Shown: positions 6,579 through 13,045 of the stretch, piece by piece
How the letters are laid out: every line of letters starts with the position of its first letter
How positions within the stretch are numbered: position 1 is the stretch's first letter
From: Planctomycetaceae bacterium UBA4732
GTDB taxonomy: Bacteria > Planctomycetota > Planctomycetia > Gemmatales > Gemmataceae
Length of the DNA stretch: 13,045 nucleotides
Assembly: GCA_002404095.1 (NCBI GenBank)
Contig: DHJA01000043.1
Coordinates: 9,910 to 22,954 of the forward strand
Direction: 5' to 3'
Program-made: the position numbers and the translations under genes
Notes under the pieces: model-generated
Told to the model about the DNA's origin: nothing
Databases searched by the model: none
Seen by the model: the letters and a program-made list of their open reading frames with translations, nothing else

Positions 6579-8402
6579 TCAGTCCACCGCCTCGAATTGG
6601 CTTATGTCGTCAACGACCAACTCGTAGTGTCTCCCGGTCATCGATTCGCTCGTATAGGAGCCAATCGAAATCCGGCCGGTCACGCGAATGGTCTTCTCCA
6701 TAAAATGCTTGCTGACGTCGTGGATGCCAAGTCGATCGAGTTGTTTTTTCGCCTTTGCGGTCAGCACGACTGAGAACTGATTTTGCGTGTCGTCCAGTCC
6801 GTGTAGAGGGTAGAGACCCACATCACCAGGACCGTGGCCGAGCGTCCAGGAACTCTCTTCTTTGTCGCCTGACTTCACCCCAATCGTCCCTTGCACTAAT
6901 TGGACTTGGAATTGAACGGTCATCGACTTGTCGCCGAAAGCGGCGCGCATGGCTTCTTCGGGTGTATAAATTTTCGTCTTTTCTGGTGCAGCGTTCACGG
7001 CGGCGTTTCCGTCGCCTGCCGCTCCGGTGCGGCCTTGGTCTTCCGTCTTGCGTTCACCTACCTCTTTGATACGAAAGGCTCTCTTGTAAACATTTAGGGT
7101 TCTGCCTGAACCAGGCTTCACTGTAAAGTCGGTTGGTCGTTCCATTTCCTTTTCGCTCCAACAGATGACGAGCCGATCTCCTTCCAGCTTGTAAATGCCC
7201 CGTAACCAAGGTTTGTGTTCGCCGTCCGCAGTGACAAGATTAATAGCTTTCGGCTTCTGCTTGGGATCAAGCTTGTAATGGTAATATGTTAAGTCGGAGA
7301 AGCCCCCCCTACCCAGAGGATTGATCGTCGGTACGAGGAGCTGAAACTCGCCGTCAGTCAAGTTGAGCGTCACCCCTATCCCTTGGGGATATTCCTGCCT
7401 CTTGCCGTCTTGCTCTTTAGCAACAAGCATCCACCCGTCGATAAGTTGTTTCTCCTCGTCCTTGGCTTTGTCCGCTTTGGGCTTCTGATCCTTCTCAGTC
7501 GCCGCGGGCGTCTTCGGCTGCTCCGCGGCCTGTGTCTGAAAGATCAGCCCCGCCGCACCACTCAGAGCGGCCGCTGCCAACAGCACCATGACGACTTTGA
7601 GCTTCGTGAGCCACATAGTTTTCATCACTCCTTCCGTCAGGGCGGCAACTTTTGCCGAGATCATTCCCGTAGCCGCCGCCTGCCCCGCCGCAAATAGGCT
7701 TGCGGCTTTGATCGTGGAAGATAGCACCGAGGTCGGCATTCCCGCCGCCGGCGCCATATTTTGCGAGAGCATCGCCGCCAGCGCCCCTTCCGGCGCCGCC
7801 AGACCGTGCCGAGCAAGTCCCTTCGCCAGCATCGCCCTCGCCCTTGCCAGCCGACTACCCACGGTCCCTTCGGGCAGGCCGAGTTGCCGAGCCGTTTCCT
7901 TGCGGGTCTTCTCCTCCAAGTCGCACAGGACGATAACCACCCGGTAGTTATCGGGAAGGCGGCTCAATTCTTGGTCGAGCAGCGGTCGCAGATCGTTCCA
8001 GAGGTCTTGTTCGACCACAGCTGGTTCGGGCGTCTCCATCACCTGCTTCTCCCGAACCTTCCTCTTGGCGACGGTTGACCTGGCCTTCAACGCCGTCTGG
8101 CGCGCGACTCCGTAGAGCCAGTTGGCAAGCAACTCCCTTGAGGCAATCGACGCCGCTCTGCGGACGAGGACAAGGAAGGTGGCTTGAAAAGCATCTTCGG
8201 CGTCGTGGTGGTTGCCAAGGATACGGCGACAGACGCCCCACACCATCGGGCCATGCCGGCGCACGAGGGCCGCAACAGCCGCCTCGTCTCGGCGGCTGAT
8301 GTAGTCCCCCAGCAGTTGCCCATCGGTCAGCCCCGCCCCATCCCGCAGAAGCGTCGTCCTGCGAAGGTACTGGATGACCCCGCTCATCTGGCTGTTGGCC
8401 AT
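6579..8402 (-). CDS. Membrane-tethered ECF sigma factor fused to TIGR03067-like extracytoplasmic domain
   Basis: 607 residues. The N-terminal part is an ECF sigma-70 factor. Region 2 is at about 45-110 (FQATFLVLVRRAASI, ANWLYGVARQTALKA); region 4 is at about 138-195 (LSRLPDNYRVVIVLCDLE, then the helix-turn-helix ETARQLGLPEGTVGSRLARAR). An Ala-rich linker (200-260) leads to one membrane segment (about 269-288, VVMVLLAAAALSGAAGLIF). A charged Lys-rich linker follows, then a lipocalin-like domain of the TIGR03067 type at about 318-445 (GWMLVAKEQDGKRQE, GIYKLEGDRLVICW). The last 130 residues are a separate unknown domain with an OB-like look (KTIRVTGRIS, HYELVVDDISQF). The sigma part should be cytoplasmic and the rest outside. 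The ATG is preceded by AAAGGAAAG on the minus strand. There is no separate anti-sigma gene nearby, so the tether itself may hold or sense. Confidence 0.9.
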   Translation of the reverse strand: MANSQMSGVIQYLRRTTLLRDGAGLTDGQLLGDYISRRDEAAVAALVRRHGPMVWGVCRRILGNHHDAEDAFQATFLVLVRRAASIASRELLANWLYGVARQTALKARSTVAKRKVREKQVMETPEPAVVEQDLWNDLRPLLDQELSRLPDNYRVVIVLCDLEEKTRKETARQLGLPEGTVGSRLARARAMLAKGLARHGLAAPEGALAAMLSQNMAPAAGMPTSVLSSTIKAASLFAAGQAAATGMISAKVAALTEGVMKTMWLTKLKVVMVLLAAAALSGAAGLIFQTQAAEQPKTPAATEKDQKPKADKAKDEEKQLIDGWMLVAKEQDGKRQEYPQGIGVTLNLTDGEFQLLVPTINPLGRGGFSDLTYYHYKLDPKQKPKAINLVTADGEHKPWLRGIYKLEGDRLVICWSEKEMERPTDFTVKPGSGRTLNVYKRAFRIKEVGERKTEDQGRTGAAGDGNAAVNAAPEKTKIYTPEEAMRAAFGDKSMTVQFQVQLVQGTIGVKSGDKEESSWTLGHGPGDVGLYPLHGLDDTQNQFSVVLTAKAKKQLDRLGIHDVSKHFMEKTIRVTGRISIGSYTSESMTGRHYELVVDDISQFEAVD

Positions 8403-8518
8403 GAACTTTCCTTTGTGGGGGCCGACGGTTGCCCTCTATCTTACTACTACCCGCACATGAGCATTTTGATCCACGGCTTGCTCCAACAGACCAGCCAAAG
8501 CAGGCCTGCGGTGCGATG

Positions 8519-8563
8519 AATCCCGACGGCGGGACGGGGGTTGGAGACGTCCACCTGCCCTGA
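8519..8563 (+). pseudogene. Possible 3' remnant of a second subtilase-like gene
   Basis: Read in one frame this stretch gives NPDGGTGVGDVHLP and a stop, closely like the end of the upstream S8 protease (LTGEVGRGDLHLP and a stop at 6564). At DNA level GACGTCCACCTGCCCTGACT (8546-8565) matches the sequence at 6547-6566 at 17 of 20 positions, including the stop codon. Further upstream in the same frame I see no recognisable protease motif. It could be the worn tail of a duplicated protease gene whose body was lost, or chance similarity. Confidence 0.3.
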
Positions 8564-8639
8564 CTACCCTCCGCGGCTGACGTTCCGCCGTGCCGATGGC
8601 CTGTACCGGATGTAGCTGCCCATTTTGGAGGCGGGGGCC

Positions 8640-8696
8640 GTAGGGGCGGGGTTTCCCCGCCCTGTGACGCTAAGGGCTGGGAAACCCCGCCCCTAC
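8640..8696. repeat. GC-rich hairpin repeat in the divergent intergenic region
   Basis: Arms 8640-8662 (GTAGGGGCGGGGTTTCCCC then GCCC) and 8674-8696 are 23-bp inverted copies with one mismatch, around an 11-nt loop. Flanking GGGGG and CCCCC runs extend the symmetry. Each arm contains GGGGCGGGGTTTCCC. There is no T tract and no gene end beside it on the plus strand, so it looks like a dispersed palindromic element rather than a terminator. I recall similar elements in several GC-rich environmental bacterial genomes, but did not verify this. Confidence 0.7.
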
Positions 8697-8806
8697 CCCC
8701 AAGATCGAGAGGGGCGCCCGATCGGCAGGTTGGCCTTCTGCCGTTTCGGTGCATTTCATAGACTATCGCACGCAAGGATCGCACTCCGTCCACGGAAGGA
8801 CTTTCA

Positions 8807-10456
8807 ATGCGCGCCCCGTTGGCCGTCTCTGTCGCCATGTTCGCGTCCATACTTCTCGCCGCCCCTATACCCCCGCCGGGGCCGACCAGTTCGCCCATCG
8901 GTCCACGGCCGCACCAAGCGGAAGCTCGCGTGTTCGCGTTGGCCCTTCTGCGCGCGACGGACCAAATCTCCGCGTACTACGTCCGTCCGGTCTCCCGCGA
9001 GGAATTGCTAGAGACTGCTTTGACCCGCTTGTACGAAGCCGCGCGCCTGCCCGTCCCACGAAGCCTGGGCGCCGAGATCCGCGAGAGTACGGCCGGCAAA
9101 GCGCGAACGGCGTCGGCCGAGACGATATCGCTTGAAGGGAACCAAGCAGACGCGTCGGAAGCGGACCGTGCCGTCTTAGACCTGATCCAGCACATCCACG
9201 AACACATCGGCGACGCCGCTTCCTTGCGCGACCGCTCGCCGCTGTTGATTTGCTGTCAATCAGTCGCCCACAGTCTCGATCCGTACTCGGGCGTCGTCAC
9301 CGGGAAAGAAATGCGCCGCAACCTTGCGGTGGAAGAGAACGCCGAGAGCTACGGCTTGGAGTTGAGCGACAACGCAGGCTTCGGGCCGGCTGCCGTAACG
9401 ATGGTTAAGCCGGGCGGCCCTGCCCAACAGGCCGGCGTCCGGCCCGGCGACGAGATTATGCAGCTCGACGACAAGCCAGTGAAAGAATTAGGCCGGTCCG
9501 AGCTTCTTCAACGTCTCCTTCAGCCGGCCGATTTGCCGGACCCCCATAATGATTTGCCGCCGCCTCCGCCGCCCCCGCCGGGAGGAACACTCGCGCCGGC
9601 GCCGACCAAACCGCCTGCACTGCCGCTCAAAATGACCTTTCGCCGGCCCGGGGCCAAGGCGACGACCGCGACTATCGACGCCCAGCGTTTTCGGCCGGAA
9701 GCGATAGCCGGCCTCTCTCGACAAGACGACAATTCCTGGACCTATTGGATGGATTCGCGGTCTCGGCTGGCTCACGTCCGGTTGGCGGCGCTGAATAAAG
9801 GTTCGGCAGGGGAACTCCGCCAGGTTATTGCCGCGTTGTACGCCGACGGCCTTCGCGGCCTTGTTCTTGACATGCGCTGGTGTCCGGGAGGCTTCCTCGA
9901 CGAAGCGGTCGATGCGGCTCGCGTTTTCCTCAGCGAAGGCGCGATCGCCACGGTTCACGCCCGTGGTAAAGAAGACATGGAGTATCGCAGCGACGGCCAA
10001 AATGCGTTTACCGATTTCCCGATTATTGTCCTAGTGAATGGGGAAACGTCCGGCGGCGCCGAGTTGATCGCCGCCGCCTTACAGGATCGCGGCCGGGCGG
10101 TCGTTGCAGGCCAACGCACGCTCGGCAAAGGCAGTGTGCAGACGCAGTTTGCGCTAGGCGTTCCGGGCGCCGCGCTGAAGCTGACCAACGGCGTCTTCCT
10201 CCGCCCGAGCGGCAAGGGAATCCAGCGCAAGCCGGGCGCGGGCGCCGGCGACGATTGGGGCGTCCAGCCCGAAAGCGATCTGGAATGTCGCCTGTCGCCC
10301 GACCTGGCCCGGACCCTGAAAAGTGAATGGCAACAACAGACGCTGCGGCCGGGCGCCTCTATGGAACGGCTCCCTTTGGACGACCCTGACGCCGACCCGC
10401 AACGGCAGGCCGCGGCCGAGGCGCTGCGCGATAGGGTGCAATCGAAAACGCGCTAA
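8807..10456 (+). CDS. Exported C-terminal-processing-type protease (PDZ, peptidase S41)
   Basis: 549 residues. A weak signal-like N-terminus (1-19, MRAPLAVSVAMFASILLAAP) is followed by a helical N-terminal region. A PDZ domain at about 178-280 (GLELSDNAG, PAQQAGVRPGDEIMQLD) is split by a Pro-rich insert with eight consecutive prolines at 251-258. The S41 core spans about 315-475: LAHVRLAAL, GLVLDMRWCPGGFLDEAV (351-368), PIIVLVNGETSGGAELIAAA (405-424), QDRGRAVVAGQRTLGKGSVQT. Lys441 matches the catalytic Lys of Tsp/CtpA. In Tsp the nucleophile Ser is 25 residues before that Lys; here that position is Gly416 and Ser415 is one residue earlier, so activity is plausible but not certain. ATG 8807 has GGAAGGA 6 bp upstream. 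The gene is divergent from the sigma-factor gene and ends before the hairpin at 10464. Members of the family trim or degrade exported proteins from their C-termini. Confidence 0.88.
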   Translation: MRAPLAVSVAMFASILLAAPIPPPGPTSSPIGPRPHQAEARVFALALLRATDQISAYYVRPVSREELLETALTRLYEAARLPVPRSLGAEIRESTAGKARTASAETISLEGNQADASEADRAVLDLIQHIHEHIGDAASLRDRSPLLICCQSVAHSLDPYSGVVTGKEMRRNLAVEENAESYGLELSDNAGFGPAAVTMVKPGGPAQQAGVRPGDEIMQLDDKPVKELGRSELLQRLLQPADLPDPHNDLPPPPPPPPGGTLAPAPTKPPALPLKMTFRRPGAKATTATIDAQRFRPEAIAGLSRQDDNSWTYWMDSRSRLAHVRLAALNKGSAGELRQVIAALYADGLRGLVLDMRWCPGGFLDEAVDAARVFLSEGAIATVHARGKEDMEYRSDGQNAFTDFPIIVLVNGETSGGAELIAAALQDRGRAVVAGQRTLGKGSVQTQFALGVPGAALKLTNGVFLRPSGKGIQRKPGAGAGDDWGVQPESDLECRLSPDLARTLKSEWQQQTLRPGASMERLPLDDPDADPQRQAAAEALRDRVQSKTR

Positions 10457-10463
10457 CAATTCT

Positions 10464-10518
10464 CTGAGGCGAGCCTCCGGGCTTGTCCCGGCCGGATAAA
10501 CCCGTCGGCTCGCCTCGG
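10464..10518 (+). repeat. Nested hairpin after the S41 protease gene
   Basis: CTGAGGCGAGCC (10464-10475) pairs with GGCTCGCCTCGG (10507-10518) over 12 bp with one G-U pair. Inside the loop CCGGG (10477-10481) pairs with CCCGG (10487-10491). It starts 8 bp after the stop codon. The downstream sequence ATTTGAAATAGTTTTAACGG is AT-rich but has no clean T tract. It probably ends or protects the S41 transcript and belongs to the GGCGAGCC-type hairpins seen at other gene ends here. Confidence 0.55.
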
Positions 10519-10540
10519 ATTTGAAATAGTTTTAACGGGC

Positions 10541-10570
10541 TTGACCGTCACGCGCTGGCTTTGTTATACC
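10541..10570 (+). promoter_or_regulatory. Sigma-70-type promoter for gmd
   Basis: TTGACC (10541-10546, five of six matches to the -35 consensus) is followed after 17 bp by TTATAC (10564-10569). Read one base later, the -10 is TATACC with an upstream TG (10562-10563), an extended -10 arrangement with an 18-bp spacer. Transcription would start near 10577, giving a leader of about 43 nt before gmd. This is the best promoter match in the window by eye. Confidence 0.5.
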
Positions 10571-10586
10571 TCCATGCTCTGGATGA

Positions 10587-11609
<1,023 letters not shown>

Positions 11610-11657
11610 CCGGACGAAACCGCCCGCTTTTCTCCTTGATGAAGGCGCGAGAACCGC

Positions 11658-12884
11658 ATGCGCGTACTGGTCAACGGACTGTCGGCCCTAGGAGCGCGGA
11701 CCGGCATCGGACACTACACGGCGCAATTGCTGCGCTGTCTGCATGACCTGGCTCCGCACGATGTTTTCGAGAGTTTCCCCGGTCCTTGGGCGCAAAAACG
11801 TCGTGCGTTGTGGCAGCGTTTGCGCGGCCGTCTGCTGCCCGAGTCCAAAGCGGCGCCGGATGCGGCTCCGACCGGACGGACGGCCGGTTCGTCTCGGTTC
11901 GGTTGGCGCGCCTGGTGCGTTGGCCGAGCTAGAGCGGTTGCCAGGAAATGGCTGGCGTCCGAACTTCACTTCCGCGGCCGCCGGGGCGGCTTCGACCTCT
12001 ATCACGAGCCGAACAATATCCCGCTGCCTACGGATCTGCCCACCGTCGTCACCATACCCGACTTATCGGTTCTTCTTTATCCGGAATGGCACCCGGCCGA
12101 CCGCGTGGCGCAATACGCGGCCCACTTTTACAAGGGCTTAACGCAGGGCCGTCACTTCCTGGCAATTTCCGAATTCACCCGTCAGGAACTCATCCATAAA
12201 CTGGGCCTGCGCCCGGATCAGGTCACGCGCACCTATATGGGCGTGCGTCCCGGCTTGGGGCCGATGGCCGAAGCGGAAGTGCAGGCGGTTCTGCGTCGCC
12301 TGGGACTGCCGCCGCGCTATTTCCTCTACCTTGGCACGATCGAGCCGCGCAAAAACCTGATGACGCTGTTGCGCGCTTATGTGAAACTGCCGGCCGAGGT
12401 GCGCGAACGCTTCCCCTTGTTGCTTGCGGGCGGTTGGGGCTGGAACTCCGCCGACGTGGCCGCATTCCTTCACGACGAAGCCCGCCATCGCGGAGTGATA
12501 TACACCGGCTATCTGCCCGAAGAACACCTGGGCGCCCTGCTCAACGGCGCCCGCGCCTTGGTTTATCCTAGCTTTTACGAGGGTTTCGGCCTACCGCCGG
12601 TGGAAATGATGGCTTGTGGCGGCGCCGTGCTTTGTTCAACGGCCGGGGCGTTGGTCGAAACCGCCGGTGGCCGCGCCCATTTGGTCGATCCGCTCGACGA
12701 GGACGGCTGGCGCGAGGCGTTACGGCGCGCGGCGGTGGACGACGATTGGCAAGCGGAATTGCGACGCGGCGCCGTGGAGGCGGTGCGCCAATTCACCTGG
12801 GAACGCTGCGCCGCCGACACGCTGGGCGTTTATCGCGCCGTCTGCGGGCAAACCACTACCGTTTTGGCGAGCCGGGTCGCGTAG
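11658..12884 (+). CDS. Glycosyltransferase family 4 (GT-B fold)
   Basis: 408 residues, no signal peptide or membrane segment, so probably cytoplasmic or membrane-peripheral. The N-terminal Rossmann half starts MRVLVNGLSALGARTGIGHY, with the glycine-rich acceptor-side loop, and continues with DLYHEPNN (113-120) and TVVTIPDLSVLLYPEWH (129-145). The C-terminal donor half has YFLYLGTIEPRKNL (221-234), VIYTGYLPEEHLGALL (280-295) and SFYEGFGLPPVEMMACG (305-321). The latter carries the EX7E pair Glu308/Glu316 typical of GT4 retaining transferases, which contacts the nucleotide-sugar. It is preceded by gmd, so a GDP-linked sugar such as GDP-mannose or a 6-deoxyhexose is a plausible donor (inference). 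An insert at about 60-108 is rich in Arg, Ala and Pro and poorly conserved-looking. The last residues (LASRVA) and the TAG stop lie in the repeat at 12866-12896. The ribosome site before ATG 11658 is weak, suggesting coupling to upstream translation. Confidence 0.9.
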   Translation: MRVLVNGLSALGARTGIGHYTAQLLRCLHDLAPHDVFESFPGPWAQKRRALWQRLRGRLLPESKAAPDAAPTGRTAGSSRFGWRAWCVGRARAVARKWLASELHFRGRRGGFDLYHEPNNIPLPTDLPTVVTIPDLSVLLYPEWHPADRVAQYAAHFYKGLTQGRHFLAISEFTRQELIHKLGLRPDQVTRTYMGVRPGLGPMAEAEVQAVLRRLGLPPRYFLYLGTIEPRKNLMTLLRAYVKLPAEVRERFPLLLAGGWGWNSADVAAFLHDEARHRGVIYTGYLPEEHLGALLNGARALVYPSFYEGFGLPPVEMMACGGAVLCSTAGALVETAGGRAHLVDPLDEDGWREALRRAAVDDDWQAELRRGAVEAVRQFTWERCAADTLGVYRAVCGQTTTVLASRVA

Positions 12885-13045
12885 GCGCCCGGAGTTGGAT
12901 CCAGTCGCCGCACCTTCCCTCCGGGTGCTTAGCCGCACTTTCAAACACGACGCCGCTGATAAGCAATCCCGGGTGTGCGTCATTTACTTGGGTGACTTTT
13001 CCGTTGGGTGCCATGCTTTCGCGGCCTCTGTCCGCACCTTCCGCC
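12856..13045 (-). CDS. Possible 3' end of a minus-strand gene cut by the window edge
   Basis: On the minus strand a frame is open from the right edge to a TAG at 12856-12858, with an internal ATG at 13014 giving 52 residues that begin MAPNGKVTQVNDAHPGLLIS and end LRAPTRPGSPKR. It overlaps the glycosyltransferase gene by 29 bp, and its last residues come from the repeat at 12866-12896. Codon choice is not clearly gene-like and I recognise no family. It may be a real gene end, a gene remnant, or an open frame by chance. Confidence 0.2.
   Translation of the reverse strand, partial: AEGADRGRESMAPNGKVTQVNDAHPGLLISGVVFESAAKHPEGRCGDWIQLRAPTRPGSPKR
12866..12896. repeat. GGCGAGCCGGG-type repeat at the end of the glycosyltransferase gene
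   Basis: The sequence GGCGAGCCGGGTCGCGTAGG followed by CGCCCGGAGTT contains internally pairable parts (GCCGGG with CCCGG). Its start matches the left arm at 913-923 (GGCAAGCCGGG) apart from one transition. It spans the last five codons and the TAG stop. I recall a similar short palindromic element (GGCGAGCCGGG...CCGGAGTT) being repeated in Pirellulales genomes; this is memory, not a search. Confidence 0.45.

Larger units (their letters stand above)
8403..8806. other. Divergent intergenic region between the sigma-factor and S41 protease genes
   Basis: 404 bp without a convincing intact gene. It should hold the promoters of both divergent genes. On the minus strand the ribosome site of the sigma gene is at 8406-8414. 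On the plus strand GGAAGGA (8794-8800) serves the S41 gene, and CATAGACT at 8757-8764 is a poor -10 candidate. The interval also contains a possible subtilase 3' remnant (8519-8563) and a GC-rich hairpin repeat (8640-8696). Open frames crossing it lack ribosome sites and family motifs. Confidence 0.7.

Noticed and set aside
6563..6584. Hairpin GACTGA/TCAGTC between the convergent S8 and sigma genes as a bidirectional terminator
   Set aside because: Only a 6-bp stem that overlaps both stop codons, with no T tract on either strand; too weak to call.
7948..8898. 316-codon minus-strand open frame across the sigma gene start and intergenic region
   Set aside because: It overlaps the well-supported sigma factor in another frame, passes through the hairpin repeat, and its composition (Gly, Arg, Pro, Ser rich) has no family features.
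8625..9135. Plus-strand open frames overlapping the start of the S41 gene
   Set aside because: They are frame shadows of the S41 gene and the hairpin repeat, without ribosome sites or motifs.
12908..13042. Two copies of CCGCACCTTCC (12908-12918 and 13032-13042) as an attachment site or array
   Set aside because: Only two 11-bp copies 113 bp apart with no associated integrase or regular spacing.

Overview
The window looks like chromosomal DNA of a planctomycete, most likely of the Pirellulales/Gemmatales type; this is an inference from gene content, and no marker gene is present. The main evidence is a Sec-exported protein with DUF1549 and DUF1553 domains and haem-type CxxCH motifs, and an ECF sigma factor fused through a membrane segment to a TIGR03067-like domain. 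GC-rich coding and GGCGAGC-type hairpin repeats at gene ends fit the same picture. There are nine convincing protein genes, no rRNA, tRNA or CRISPR array, and no recognisable transposase.

Left part (1-1857): a peptidase C26/class I glutamine amidotransferase-like gene (182-901) that has lost its whole catalytic triad. A hairpin and a 42-bp near-perfect palindrome follow, then a radical-SAM activase-like gene (1009-1668) whose last eight codons and stop lie inside one arm of a long inverted repeat.

Centre-left (1858-5121): the large secreted DUF1549/DUF1553 protein closed by a strong intrinsic terminator, then a stand-alone PD-(D/E)XK-like hypothetical protein (4522-5121).

Centre (5248-10456): a secreted subtilisin-like protease (S8) converges on the membrane-tethered sigma factor gene (6579-8402, minus strand). 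A 404-bp intergenic region separates the sigma gene from a divergent secreted PDZ/S41 protease gene (8807-10456). The intergenic region holds a hairpin repeat and what may be the worn 3' tail of a second subtilase. A tethered sigma factor between two exported proteases suggests, but does not prove, a link to release by proteolysis.

Right part (10457-13045): a hairpin after the S41 gene, a good sigma-70-type promoter, then a GDP-mannose 4,6-dehydratase gene (gmd) and a GT4 glycosyltransferase gene 48 bp later, probably one transcript for surface polysaccharide synthesis using GDP-deoxyhexose. The glycosyltransferase stop codon also lies in a repeat of the GGCGAGCC type. A weak minus-strand open frame runs off the right edge.

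All family assignments come from motif recognition by eye; no database search was run.
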